From NCBI RefSeq assembly GCF_026340305.1, contig NZ_JAPEPI010000004.1:124001-188000 (forward strand): a DNA stretch of 64,000 bases, read 5' to 3'. The translations under genes were made by a program, and so were the position numbers. This stretch comes from Streptomyces sp. NBC_01381. GTDB taxonomy: Bacteria > Actinomycetota > Actinomycetes > Streptomycetales > Streptomycetaceae. Shown piece after piece: positions 19,073 through 27,460 of this stretch. Under the pieces are notes generated by a model. It was not told the origin of the DNA. It did no database searches and saw only the letters and a list, made by a program, of their open reading frames with translations. How positions within the stretch are numbered: position 1 is the first letter of the stretch; each line of letters begins with the position of its first letter.

Positions 19073-19897
19073 TTGAACACCGGCGCACCGGTTCCGGACA
19101 GCTACTACGAGCGGATAGACGAGCACCGCTACAAGCCCACCGTCCACGCGAGCGGCGCCTGGGACCCCGACGAGCTGCACTTCAGTCCGCTCGGCGGCCT
19201 CGTCGTCCACGCCATCGAACGCCATCTGGCCGACAGGACCACCGGCAAGGCCGCGGACACCGGCCTGGTCATCGGCCGGATCAGCTTCGACATCCTGGGG
19301 CGCCTCGCGCTCGACGAGTGCGAGATCCAGGTGGAGACCGTCCGCCCCGGCCGCACCATCGAGCTGATCGAGGCCACCGTGCTGGTCGCGGGACGAGCGG
19401 TGGTCCGCGCCCGCGCCTGGCTCCTCGCCGCGCTCGACACGAGCTTTGTTGCGGGCGGCGCCCCGGCCCCGCTCACCCCGCCCGACGAGGTCGCCCCGTG
19501 GGAGATGGCAGCCCTCTGGCCCGGCGGTTACATCGCCTCCATCGACGTACGTCCGCTGTCCCCGCCGCAGCCGGGACGTACAACCGCCTGGATCTCCACG
19601 GCACTTGACCTCGTCGCGGGCGAGAGCGCAAGTCCGCTCGCGTCGTACGTGGGCCTCGTCGACACCGCCAACGGCATCGCCGTACGCCAGCCGCCGACCG
19701 CCTGGATGTACCCGAACGTCGACCTGACCCTGCACCTGTACCGGCAGCCCGAAGGCCCCTGGACGGGCCTCGACACGACGGTCGTCTTCGGAGGCTCGGG
19801 GCACGGCGTCACCAGCACGGTCCTGCACGACGCCACCGGACCTGTCGGATACGCGCACCAGATGCTGACCGTCAGGCCACAGCCGACCGCGCAGTGA
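19073..19897 (+). CDS. Thioesterase-superfamily protein (acyl-CoA thioesterase-like)
   Basis: 274 residues with a double-hotdog TesB-like pattern. An N-terminal hotdog reads SPLGGLVVHAIERHLAD then GRISFDILGRLALDECEIQVETVRPGR; a C-terminal hotdog has PTAWMYPNVDLTLHLYRQP and GVTSTVLHDATGPVGYAHQ. This is the family called thioesterase-like in actinobacteria. It presumably hydrolyses acyl-CoA; chain length unknown. Start is TTG 19073, supported by AGAGGAGG just upstream. The stop overlaps the start of the histidine kinase gene, suggesting co-transcription. Confidence 0.82.
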   Translation: MNTGAPVPDSYYERIDEHRYKPTVHASGAWDPDELHFSPLGGLVVHAIERHLADRTTGKAADTGLVIGRISFDILGRLALDECEIQVETVRPGRTIELIEATVLVAGRAVVRARAWLLAALDTSFVAGGAPAPLTPPDEVAPWEMAALWPGGYIASIDVRPLSPPQPGRTTAWISTALDLVAGESASPLASYVGLVDTANGIAVRQPPTAWMYPNVDLTLHLYRQPEGPWTGLDTTVVFGGSGHGVTSTVLHDATGPVGYAHQMLTVRPQPTAQ

Positions 19898-21036
19898 ACG
19901 TGCGGGATGTCCGGCAGCGGCGCCTGATCCTGCTCGATGCGCCGGCGGCACTCGGTCTCGCGCTGCTGCCTCAACTGGCCCCACTGCGGGACACTTTGAG
20001 CGGCGAGGCGAGCGACGCAGCCGTGTTGGTCCTTTCCCTGAGCGCCGCGCTGCCGGTCGCCGTCCGTCGGCTGTGGCCCGTGCCGGTCTTCGCGTTCGTG
20101 CTCGTCGCCGCCTGCGCGGCGCTGCCGTTCGGACTCGGGCCGACCTCGTTCCTCGCCGCCGCGTACGCGCTGTATTCGGTGGCGGTGGAGTGGCGGCGGA
20201 AGGCGGGGCCGTCCGCGGTCTTCATCGGCGGGGCGTGCGCGACCGGAGCCGCCCTGCTGACGCTGACCGGAGGCCGGGACTACGACGGCGGGACCCGCGT
20301 GGTGCAGGCCGTGTTCGGGCTGCTGGTCCTCGGCGCGACCTGGGCGGCGGGGTCGTCCGTCAGGGAACGCCGGGAGAGCGTACGGCGCGTCATCGAGGAG
20401 ACGGCCGAGCGGGCGAAGGTCGAGGAGCGGCTGCGCATCGCCCGTGACCTCCACGACGTCGTCACGCACAGCGTGGGCCTCATCGCGGTCAAGGCCGGGA
20501 TCGCCAACCACGTGGTCGACAGCCACCCGGAGGAGGCGCGGGAAGCCCTGACGGTGATCGAGGACGTCGGCCGCACGGCACTGCGCGACCTGCGGGCCAC
20601 GCTCAAGGTGCTGCGGCGCGACGGGGAGGCCGACGAGGACCTCGGTCCTGCGCCGGGGCTCGCCGATCTGCCGCGGCTGGTGCGGGCCGCCGAGGCGGCG
20701 GGAGTCCGTGTCGAGCTGGACTCCCGCTGCGACGAGGGGCCTCCGGACGGCGTCGCGACGGCCGCGTACCGGATCGTGCAGGAAGCCCTGACCAACGTCG
20801 TGAAGCATGCGGCGCCGACCAGCTGCCGGATCCAACTCAGGGCAGAGGGTGGTGTGTTGACGGTTGATGTCTACGACGATGGGCCCGCCGCGGGTGCCGC
20901 GCACCGCCCCGCTGCCCCCGGCGGCGGCCTCGGCCTGGTCGGGATGCGGGAGCGGGTCACCGCACACGGCGGCACCCTCACCGCCGGGCCGCGGGCGGGC
21001 GGCGGCTTCCGGGTGACGGCGGCACTGCCGTACTGA
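19894..21036 (+). CDS. NarL/DesK-type sensor histidine kinase
   Basis: 380 residues. Four to five membrane helices fill roughly residues 12-155, with almost no extracellular domain, so it probably senses the membrane or an intramembrane signal. The HisKA_3 dimerisation box ARDLHDVVTHSVGL places the phosphorylated His at 187. The HATPase_c domain has EALTNVVKHA (N box) and GGGLGLVGMRERV (G2). Start GTG 19894 overlaps the previous stop; GTG 19900 is the alternative. Its response regulator lies two genes on, after an ABC exporter. Confidence 0.9.
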   Translation: MNVRDVRQRRLILLDAPAALGLALLPQLAPLRDTLSGEASDAAVLVLSLSAALPVAVRRLWPVPVFAFVLVAACAALPFGLGPTSFLAAAYALYSVAVEWRRKAGPSAVFIGGACATGAALLTLTGGRDYDGGTRVVQAVFGLLVLGATWAAGSSVRERRESVRRVIEETAERAKVEERLRIARDLHDVVTHSVGLIAVKAGIANHVVDSHPEEAREALTVIEDVGRTALRDLRATLKVLRRDGEADEDLGPAPGLADLPRLVRAAEAAGVRVELDSRCDEGPPDGVATAAYRIVQEALTNVVKHAAPTSCRIQLRAEGGVLTVDVYDDGPAAGAAHRPAAPGGGLGLVGMRERVTAHGGTLTAGPRAGGGFRVTAALPY

Positions 21037-21138
21037 TCCGGACTCATTCGCAGGTATGGGTTCGGTACACCCGGGGCGTCCCGCCCATCCCGACCCGGGG
21101 CCGATGCATGGGCCACCGTTCGTGGCGAGACTTGCCGT

Positions 21139-22029
21139 GTGATCGACGTCCAGAACTTGACCAAGCGGTACGGGGAGCACACCGTCGTCGGCGGTCTCAC
21201 CTTCACGGTGCGACCGGGTGCCGTCACGGGGTTCCTCGGGCCCAACGGGGCCGGTAAGTCCACCACGATGCGGATGATGCTCGGCCTGACGCACCCGGAC
21301 GGCGGGTCCGCGCGGATCGGCGGGCGCGACTACCGCGAACTGCGCCACCCGGCCCGGCACGTCGGCGCCCTCCTCGACGCGTCGGCCCCGCACCGCAGCC
21401 TCACGGCCGTCGACCATCTGCGGTGGCTGGCGCAGAGCAACCGGATCCCACGGCAACGGGTCGGCGAGGTACTGGAGTTGGTCGGTCTGACGCACGCGGC
21501 CCGGCAGCGGACCGGAGCCTTCTCCCTCGGCATGGGACGACGGCTCGGCCTGGCCGCCGCCCTGCTCGGCGACCCGCCCGTCCTGGTGCTCGACGAGTCG
21601 TCCAACGGCCTGGACGCGGAAGGCATCCGCCGGCTGCGTGAACTGCTGCGCACGCGGGCCGCCGAGGGCGGCACCGTCTTCGTATCCAGTCATCTGATGA
21701 CCGAGATGTCCCTGGTCGCCGACCATGTGATCGTCATCGACCGAGGTCAACTCCTCGCGGACACCGGCATGGTGGACTTCATCCGGACCCATGCGCGGTC
21801 ATACGTACGCGTGCGGACCTCTGAACCCACCCTGCTGGCACGTGAGTTGGAACGCAGGGGAGCCGTGCCCGTTCTCGCGGCGGACGGCAGTCTGGAGGTC
21901 GGCGGTCTTTCCGCGGGCGACATCAGCCGCCTCGCCGCGGCGTGCGGTGTCGCGCTCGACGAACTGAGCACCCGTACCGGCTCCCTGGAGGACATCTTCC
22001 TCTCGCTCGTCGGGGGCAGCCGTGGCTGA
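21139..22029 (+). CDS. ABC exporter ATP-binding protein
   Basis: 296 residues. Walker A GPNGAGKST at 34-42, a signature region FSLGMGRRLGLA (in place of LSGGQ-type), Walker B PVLVLDESSNGLD and switch His in VFVSSHLMTEM. The C-terminal 80 residues resemble the DrrA/CcmA-like drug exporter group. It should power the membrane protein encoded next; the two genes overlap by 8 bp. The transported substrate is unknown, but linkage to a two-component system is typical of exporters for cell-envelope antibiotics or bacitracin-like stress. Start is GTG 21139 with a weak ribosome binding site. Confidence 0.9.
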   Translation: MIDVQNLTKRYGEHTVVGGLTFTVRPGAVTGFLGPNGAGKSTTMRMMLGLTHPDGGSARIGGRDYRELRHPARHVGALLDASAPHRSLTAVDHLRWLAQSNRIPRQRVGEVLELVGLTHAARQRTGAFSLGMGRRLGLAAALLGDPPVLVLDESSNGLDAEGIRRLRELLRTRAAEGGTVFVSSHLMTEMSLVADHVIVIDRGQLLADTGMVDFIRTHARSYVRVRTSEPTLLARELERRGAVPVLAADGSLEVGGLSAGDISRLAAACGVALDELSTRTGSLEDIFLSLVGGSRG

Positions 22030-22774
22030 GACGCTCGCAGCCGTCCGGGCTGAGTTCACCAAAGTGCGCGGTGTCCGCGGCACGTTCCTCGCGCTGCTGC
22101 TCTTCATCCCGCTGAGTCTCCTCATCGCCGCCTTGGACGGCTGGTCGGCGAGGTCGGCGTTGGAATCCGACCGCGGCATGCTGCGCGACGGCTTCACCGC
22201 CGAGCAGGCCGGCCTCGACGGAATCCTCTACGGGCAGCTCGCGCTGATCGTGTTCGGTGTGCTCGTCGTCAGCAGCGAGTACGGGTCGGGGATGATGCGG
22301 GTCTCGCTGCTCGCCGTGCCCCGGCGCGGCAGGCTGTACGCGGCGAAAATGGCCGTCACGGCAACGGCCGCCCTGCTCGTCGCGATCCCGGTCACCGTCG
22401 CCGGCTACCTGGTCACTCAGCTCGCCCTGGGATCCCACGGTGCCTCGATCGGGGCGGAGGGCGTGCCCCGGGCGCTGGCCGGGGCGGTGCTGTATCTGAC
22501 GCTGATGAGCCTGTTCGCCGCGGGCGCGGCCGCGGCGGCCCGCAGCGCCGTCGTCCCGCTGGCGATCCTGCTGCCGATGGTGCTCGCGGGGTCCCAGATC
22601 CTCTCCGTCATCGGGGCCACGAAGGAGGTGGCGCGGTACTTCCCCGACCGGGCCGGCGCGCGGATGCTGACCGTCGACGCGGGCGACGCGTACACCGGGG
22701 GCGCGGTGCTGCTCGTCTGGACGGTGACGGCGCTCGTTCTGGGCTGTGTGAGGCACCGCCGATGGGATGCCTGA
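22022..22774 (+). CDS. ABC exporter membrane protein (ABC-2 type)
   Basis: 250 residues with six predicted membrane segments (around 20-40, 75-95, 115-135, 155-175, 180-200 and 225-245). The motif VSSEYGSGMMRVSLLAVPRR is typical of ABC-2/ABC-3-like permeases that pair with DrrA-type ATPases. It starts at GTG 22022 inside the end of the ATPase gene, so translation is coupled. One copy of each protein would form a dimeric exporter. Confidence 0.85.
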   Translation: MAETLAAVRAEFTKVRGVRGTFLALLLFIPLSLLIAALDGWSARSALESDRGMLRDGFTAEQAGLDGILYGQLALIVFGVLVVSSEYGSGMMRVSLLAVPRRGRLYAAKMAVTATAALLVAIPVTVAGYLVTQLALGSHGASIGAEGVPRALAGAVLYLTLMSLFAAGAAAAARSAVVPLAILLPMVLAGSQILSVIGATKEVARYFPDRAGARMLTVDAGDAYTGGAVLLVWTVTALVLGCVRHRRWDA

Positions 22775-22840
22775 CGAGAGACCGCACTGTTAAAGTCGCC
22801 GCATCCAAAGGCCCGTTGAACAGCATGCGAGGAACGCGGG

Positions 22841-23515
22841 ATGGCCGATGCGATCCGAGTGCTGATCGCGGACGATCAGGCGCTGCTGCGCGGCAGCTTC
22901 CGTGTGCTCATCGATGCCACGCCCGGGATGACGACGGTCGGCGAGGCGGCGGACGGCGCCTCAGCGGTGGAACTGGCCCGGGAGCTGGTCCCGGACGTGG
23001 TCCTGATGGATCTCCGCATGCCCGTGCTGGACGGCATCGCCGCCACGCGGCACATCTGCTCCGACGAGGCCTTGGCGGGGGTGCGGGTGCTCGCGCTCAC
23101 GATGTTCGACATGGACGAGTACGTGTACCCGGCCCTTCGGGCGGGCGCGAGCGGATTCCTGCTGAAGGACGCCTCACCGTCCGACCTCGTCGCGGGCATC
23201 CGCGTCGTGGCCACCGGCGAGGGCGTCCTGGCGCCGACGGTCACCCGCCGCCTCATCGCGGACCACTCGGGCCGCACCGAACCCGACCGGCGGGCACCCG
23301 GCCTCGTGGGGCTCACCAAGCGGGAACAGGAGGTGCTCGTGCTGATCGCCAACGGCCTTTCGAACGCCGAGATCGGCGCACACCTGGTGATCAGCCTGCC
23401 GACGGTGAAGACCCATGTGGGCAGCCTCCTGGCCAAGTTGACCGCCCGCGACCGCGCGCAGCTCGTCATCATCGCGTACGAGAGCGGCCTTGCCGAGCGC
23501 GGGATGCCGGCCTGA
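22841..23515 (+). CDS. NarL/FixJ-type response regulator
   Basis: 224 residues. Receiver domain with acidic pair D11/D12, phosphoacceptor D57 in VLMDLRMP, and Lys in FLLKDASP. The LuxR-type HTH is LTKREQEVLVLIANGLSNAE through LPTVKTHVGSLLAKL. It is the partner of the kinase at 19.9 kb and probably controls the ABC exporter and its own operon. Start ATG 22841 has GAGGAACGCGGG upstream. Confidence 0.92.
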   Translation: MADAIRVLIADDQALLRGSFRVLIDATPGMTTVGEAADGASAVELARELVPDVVLMDLRMPVLDGIAATRHICSDEALAGVRVLALTMFDMDEYVYPALRAGASGFLLKDASPSDLVAGIRVVATGEGVLAPTVTRRLIADHSGRTEPDRRAPGLVGLTKREQEVLVLIANGLSNAEIGAHLVISLPTVKTHVGSLLAKLTARDRAQLVIIAYESGLAERGMPA

Positions 23516-23547
23516 GGGACCTGCGCCCCGGCGTCGCCCGGCCGCCG

Positions 23548-24453
23548 TCAGTCCGTGACTCCGCCCGCGAAGGCGAGTGAGCGGCTGAAGATGTCATCCG
23601 CCTGCGCCTCGGTCAGTCCGTACCAGACGTGGTCGGAGCCCGGGATCGTCCAGAGTTCGACGGGTGCGCCGGCCTCGCGCAGGCGATCGGCCAGGGCCTC
23701 GCTGTGGGTGCGGTTCACCATGCGGTCGTCCTCGCCGTGGACGAGGAGGAGCGGTGGTGCGTCGGCGTGGGCCCGGGCGAGCGGGCTGGCCGCGCGGGCG
23801 AGCTCGGGTACGGAGGAAGGGGCCGCGCCCAGCAGCAGCGCTTCGGGGGACGCGGGGTCCGACGGGTCGTAGCTGCCGCGGGCGGTGGTCAGATCGCTCG
23901 GCGCGTACCAGATGACGCCGCCCGCGACCGGCGGTTCGGTTTGGGTGAGCGCGAGGAGGGAGGCGAGGTGCCCGCCCGCGGACTCTCCCCACACCACCGT
24001 CCGCCCGGTGTCGATGCCGAGCTCAGCGGAGCGCAGCGTGAGCCACCGCAGGGCGGCGCGCAGGTCGTCAAGCGGGGCGGGGAAGACGGCCTCGCCGCTG
24101 AGCCGGTAGTCGACGCAGGCGACCGCGAAGCCCGCCGCCGCTATGCGCGCGAAGGGACCGGGCGACCACGAACGCGTGTGCAGTCCCATGTCGTCGCGCC
24201 GTCCCCGGCGCCAGGCACCGCCGTGCACGAAGAGCACCAGCGGGGCGGGCGTGGGGGATTGGCCGGCCTTCTCGGGCAGCCACAGGTCGAGCTCCAGCGG
24301 GCGGCAGCCCTCGGGCACGTCGTAGGGGATCCCGCGCAGCACGCTGACGCCCGGCTCGCAGGGGGCGGCGGGCGGCAGGGCCGCGATGTCCGGGTGGGGT
24401 GCGCCGATGACCTGGAAGAGGCTGGGGGGTTCGGCCGTCACTGGGTGCTCCAC
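23548..24453 (-). CDS. Acetyl-esterase-like alpha/beta hydrolase (HSL family)
   Basis: 301 residues. The oxyanion motif HGGAW and nucleophile elbow GESAGGH are typical of the hormone-sensitive-lipase/BD-FAE group. The acid Asp is in HGEDDRMV and the catalytic His in GSDHVWYG. No signal peptide, so cytoplasmic. It probably hydrolyses small carboxylic or carbamate esters. It converges on the response regulator gene and is followed upstream by cynR on the same strand with 60 bp between them; a functional link with cyanate metabolism is not evident. Confidence 0.87.
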   Translation of the reverse strand: MEHPVTAEPPSLFQVIGAPHPDIAALPPAAPCEPGVSVLRGIPYDVPEGCRPLELDLWLPEKAGQSPTPAPLVLFVHGGAWRRGRRDDMGLHTRSWSPGPFARIAAAGFAVACVDYRLSGEAVFPAPLDDLRAALRWLTLRSAELGIDTGRTVVWGESAGGHLASLLALTQTEPPVAGGVIWYAPSDLTTARGSYDPSDPASPEALLLGAAPSSVPELARAASPLARAHADAPPLLLVHGEDDRMVNRTHSEALADRLREAGAPVELWTIPGSDHVWYGLTEAQADDIFSRSLAFAGGVTD

Positions 24454-24513
24454 TGGTGGTCGGGCAGGAAGCGCACATCGTACTGTTCGAAACTTCTTGA
24501 GGGGGCGGCCGCC

Positions 24514-25422
24514 TCAGGCGGGGGCGTAGGCGCGGGCCGCGACGAGCTGTTCGGTGACGCGGGTGAAGGCGCGGGCCGCGGAGCTGCGGTACGCGTTGTC
24601 GCGGTGCAGGAGCGTGACGGTCCGGGCCGGCAGGGGAGGGTCCAGCGGGACCTGGGTCAGATGGGGGTGGTCGTGCGTGACGGCGTCGGGCAGCACCGTC
24701 GCCAGGTCGGTGCGCCGGACGATCTCGGTGAGCGCCTGGATGGAGTTGGCCTCCACGGCGATGCGCGGCCGCACCCCGTGCGCGGTGAAGTAGCCGTCGA
24801 TATGGGTGCGGGTGGCGAAGTCCCCGCTGAGGAGCGCGAGTTGGTGCTCCGTCAACTCGCCGACGGGCAGAGGCGCTTCGCTGTCGCTGCCGGAGTGCCG
24901 GGCCGCGGCGACGACCAGGCCGAGGGTCTCGGTGAACAGGGCGGTGGCCATGATGCCGGGTGCGTGCGGGCCGTGGAAGGCGATGCCGAGGTCCAGCTCG
25001 TCGGCGAGGAGCCCGGCCTCGATGCGTTCCTGCGTCATCTCCTTGACGTCCAGCGTGATGCCGGGGTGGCGGGTGTGGAACTCCGCAGCGAGGGGGCCGA
25101 CGAGGTAGGTGGTGAACGTCGGGGTGATCGCCAGGCGCAGATGCCCGCGGGAGAGATCGGCGACGTCCAGGACGGCCCGTTCGGCCGCGGCGAGGTCCCG
25201 CAGGGCCCTGCGGGCGTAATGGGCGTAGGTCTCGCCGGCGTCGGTGAGCCGGACGGTCCGCCCGGTGCGGTCGAGGAGCTGTGTGCCCACGGCGCGCTCG
25301 AGCTGCTTGATCTGCTGGGACAGCGTCGGCTGGGACACCCGCAGCTCCTCGGCGGCGCGGGTGAAGTTGGCGTGCTCGGCGACGGCGAGCAGATAGCGCA
25401 GATGACGGAGCTCCGGAGCCAT
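24514..25422 (-). CDS. cynR: LysR-family regulator of the cyanate genes
   Basis: About 302 residues, standard LysR length. The N-terminal winged HTH is LRHLRYLLAVAEHANFTRAAEELRVSQ (20 residues shown in parts: ELRHLRYLLAVAEHANF and SQPTLSQQIKQLE), followed by a linker helix and a periplasmic-binding-like co-inducer domain with LRLAITPTFTTYLVGPLAAEF. It closely fits CynR. It faces carbonic anhydrase and cyanase genes, the classic arrangement in which CynR binds cyanate and activates them. Start 25422 (MAPELRHLR) is chosen; 25434 and 25455 are in-frame alternatives. Confidence 0.85.
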   Translation of the reverse strand: MAPELRHLRYLLAVAEHANFTRAAEELRVSQPTLSQQIKQLERAVGTQLLDRTGRTVRLTDAGETYAHYARRALRDLAAAERAVLDVADLSRGHLRLAITPTFTTYLVGPLAAEFHTRHPGITLDVKEMTQERIEAGLLADELDLGIAFHGPHAPGIMATALFTETLGLVVAAARHSGSDSEAPLPVGELTEHQLALLSGDFATRTHIDGYFTAHGVRPRIAVEANSIQALTEIVRRTDLATVLPDAVTHDHPHLTQVPLDPPLPARTVTLLHRDNAYRSSAARAFTRVTEQLVAARAYAPA

Positions 25423-25442
25423 GCCCTCCAGCATAGACGGAA

Positions 25443-25492
25443 CTATAGATCGCATCGATAGGAGTCATGGATATTGCGTCTTGGACGCTATA
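25443..25492. promoter_or_regulatory. Two LysR-type dyads in the cynR-cah intergenic region
   Basis: Dyad 1, 25443-25461: CTATAGATCGCATCGATAG (T-N11-A type, two mismatched pairs). Dyad 2, 25472-25492: TAT, T, GCGTC, TTG, GACGC, T, ATA, one mismatched pair. Both contain or abut CTATAG. They are candidate CynR recognition and activation sites. Confidence 0.55.
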
Positions 25493-25517
25493 GGTGCAGG
25501 TCGTGCATGGTGGATCT

Positions 25518-25556
25518 CGCCGCCCCACAGAGCGGCAGCGCCGCCCCACAGAGCGG
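25518..25556 (+). repeat. Tandem 21-bp duplication in the cah leader
   Basis: CGCCGCCCCACAGAGCGG occurs at 25518-25535 and 25539-25556, period 21 bp, directly upstream of the cah ribosome binding site. Confidence 0.8.
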
Positions 25557-25577
25557 GCAGCCAGGAAGGGAGTGACC

Positions 25578-26180
25578 ATGCCAGACCTCACCGAGGGCGT
25601 CACGCGATTTCGGCGCGATGTCTATCCGGCAAAGGCGGAGCTCTTCGCCGAGCTGGCCGCGACCCACCGGCCGACGACGCTGTTCATCAGCTGCTCCGAC
25701 GCCCGGGTGGTGCCGGAGCTGATCACCCAGAGCGAGCCGGGCGAGCTGTTCGTGATCCGCACCGCCGGCAATCTCGTCCCCGCCCACACTCCCGGCTCGG
25801 ACGGAGTGGCGGCCAGCATCGAGTACGCCGTCGCCGTCCTCGGGGTCACCGACGTCGTGGTGTGCGGTCATTCCGCCTGCGGCGCGATGACCGCGCTCGC
25901 CGAGAACCACGACCTGACCGGCGCTCCCGCGGTCGCCGACTGGCTGCGGCACGCGGACGCCTCACGGGCCCGCGTCAGCGCGGAGACCGGCGAGCGCGAG
26001 GTGGACGCTCTGGTGCGCGAGAACGTGCGCGCCCAGCTGGCGAATCTGGCGACCCACCCCTCGGTGGCCCGCGCCCTGGCCGCGCGGACGCTCACTCTGC
26101 ACGGCTGGGTCTACGACATCCCCACCGGCACCGTCGAGGAACTGGACGCCACCGGCCGCACGGCCACGCTCGTGGCCTGA
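25578..26180 (+). CDS. cynT: Beta-class carbonic anhydrase (CynT-like)
   Basis: 200 residues. Zinc ligands and catalytic dyad are in place: C39-S-D41-A-R43, and H98 with C101 in VVCGHSACGAM. It converts CO2 and bicarbonate; beside cyanase it resupplies the bicarbonate that cyanase consumes. ATG 25578 is preceded by AGGAAGGGAGTGACC. The gene is flanked on both sides by short tandem duplications, and its own stop region is duplicated head to tail. Probably activated by CynR together with cynS, 72 bp downstream. Confidence 0.9.
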   Translation: MPDLTEGVTRFRRDVYPAKAELFAELAATHRPTTLFISCSDARVVPELITQSEPGELFVIRTAGNLVPAHTPGSDGVAASIEYAVAVLGVTDVVVCGHSACGAMTALAENHDLTGAPAVADWLRHADASRARVSAETGEREVDALVRENVRAQLANLATHPSVARALAARTLTLHGWVYDIPTGTVEELDATGRTATLVA

Positions 26181-26222
26181 GCCAGAGGACCAAAACTCGT
26201 GGCCTGAGCCAGCAGACCAAAA
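26169..26222 (+). repeat. Tandem 27-bp duplication of the cah stop region
   Basis: CTCGTGGCCTGAGCCAG plus GACCAAAA-ending unit at 26169-26195 is repeated at 26196-26222 with 25 of 27 bases identical. Each copy carries the terminal Leu-Val-Ala codons and TGA of cah. Confidence 0.85.
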
Positions 26223-26252
26223 GCAGAACCCTCCCGAAAGGAAACCCTCCCC

Positions 26253-26723
26253 ATGCTGCACGCCCAGTTCGACCCCACCGCACGTCAGACCCTCGCCACG
26301 ACCGCCGTCGAGGCCAAGCTCCGCAAGGACCTGTCCTGGCAGCAGATCGCCGACGCCGCCGGCCTCTCGGTCGCCTTCGTCACCGCTGCCGTGCTCGGCC
26401 AGCACGCCCTGCCCGAGCAGTCGGCAAAGGCCGTCGCCGAACTCCTCGGCCTGGACGACGACGCCGCGCTGCTCCTGCAGACCATCCCGACCCGCGGCTC
26501 CATCGACGGCGGCATCCCCACCGACCCGACGATCTACCGCTTCTACGAGATGCTCCAGGTCTACGGCACGACGCTGAAGGCCCTGGTCCACGAGGAGTTC
26601 GGCGACGGCATCATCAGCGCCATCAACTTCAAGCTGGACGTGAAGAAGGTCGCCGACCCCGAGGGCGGCGAGCGCGCCGTCATCACCCTGGACGGCAAGT
26701 ACCTGCCGACCAAGCCCTTCTGA
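26253..26723 (+). CDS. cynS: Cyanate hydratase (cyanase)
   Basis: 156 residues, the exact family length. The N-terminal helical domain (LSWQQIADAAGLSVAFVTAA) is HTH-like. The C-terminal active site has all three catalytic residues at E. coli numbering: R96 and E99 in IYRFYEML and S122 in GIISAINF. It decomposes cyanate with bicarbonate to ammonia and CO2. ATG 26253 follows GAAAGGAAACC. Together with cynR and the carbonic anhydrase it makes a complete detoxification unit; no cynX-like transporter is present. Confidence 0.95.
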   Translation: MLHAQFDPTARQTLATTAVEAKLRKDLSWQQIADAAGLSVAFVTAAVLGQHALPEQSAKAVAELLGLDDDAALLLQTIPTRGSIDGGIPTDPTIYRFYEMLQVYGTTLKALVHEEFGDGIISAINFKLDVKKVADPEGGERAVITLDGKYLPTKPF

Positions 26724-26733
26724 GCCCTTCTGA
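26714..26733 (+). repeat. Tandem 10-bp duplication of the cynS stop region
   Basis: GCCCTTCTGA is present twice, end to end; the first copy carries the cynS stop codon. Confidence 0.85.
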
Positions 26734-26748
26734 TCAGATACGGGCGCT

Positions 26749-27435
26749 CTACGTCTCCGGTTCGGCGTCCTTCAGCTGGAGCCCGTTCTCCCAGATCTTG
26801 TTGAGCGTCGTGACGAGCCGCTCGAACGGGATGCGCTGGCCCAGCACGAACACCATGTACGCCATACGGCTCACCATGACCGAAAGCGCGTGTGCCGTCA
26901 CCAGCGGATCCAGGCTGGTGTCGGCCTCGCCGTTCTCCTGCAGCGCGCTGATCAGCTTGGCGTTGCGGCGGGCGAAGGCGTTGCCGCGCTCGATGCGCAG
27001 CGCCATGAACTGCTCGTCGATCTGGGCGACTTGCTCGAACAGCGCCATCAGGCGCGCGTTCTTCTTGTACGCGCGCAGATACTCGCGGTTCGAGGCGTCG
27101 ATGAGCTCGCGGGTGTCGGTGATGCCGGTGCGCTCGCGCAGGTGCGGGTGGAGCATCTCCTCCTGCACCTGCTCGACGAGCGCCTGGAAGATCTCTTCCT
27201 TGCTGTTGAAGTACGTGTAGAAGGACCCGGATGCGACATGGGCCGCCTTGGAGATGTCCGTGATCCGGGCGTCCAGATATCCGTCACGCTCGAAGACCTC
27301 ACGGGCGGCCGTGATCAGGGCGTTGCGCGTCCTGACACCGCGTGCGCTGCGTGGTGTGATCGGTTGCTTCTGGCCGCCGTCTGCGGCCGGGGCCTGGGCA
27401 GCCACTGCGATCCATTCACTGTCGTTCGAACACAT
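26749..27435 (-). CDS. TetR-family repressor of the acyl-CoA island
   Basis: About 228 residues. HTH: RNALITAAREVFERDGYLDA, ITDISKAAHVASGSFYTYFNSKEEIF. The C-terminal ligand domain is long and helical (EEMLHPHLRERTGITDTREL and onwards), as in regulators of fatty-acid or steroid catabolism in actinobacteria. It lies 25 bp downstream of the epoxide-hydrolase-like gene on the same strand and so is expressed from the divergent promoter that also drives the acyl-CoA operon; autoregulation through the TTGAA/TTCAA sites there is the simplest model. Start ATG 27435 lacks a clear ribosome binding site. Confidence 0.83.
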   Translation of the reverse strand: MCSNDSEWIAVAAQAPAADGGQKQPITPRSARGVRTRNALITAAREVFERDGYLDARITDISKAAHVASGSFYTYFNSKEEIFQALVEQVQEEMLHPHLRERTGITDTRELIDASNREYLRAYKKNARLMALFEQVAQIDEQFMALRIERGNAFARRNAKLISALQENGEADTSLDPLVTAHALSVMVSRMAYMVFVLGQRIPFERLVTTLNKIWENGLQLKDAEPET

Positions 27436-27460
27436 ACGTAACCGGTGGCTGCGGATGCTA

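Noticed and set aside
19528..21792. A 754-codon minus-strand frame across the thioesterase, kinase and ABC genes
   Set aside because: Shadow of three well-identified genes, with biased composition and no recognisable domain.
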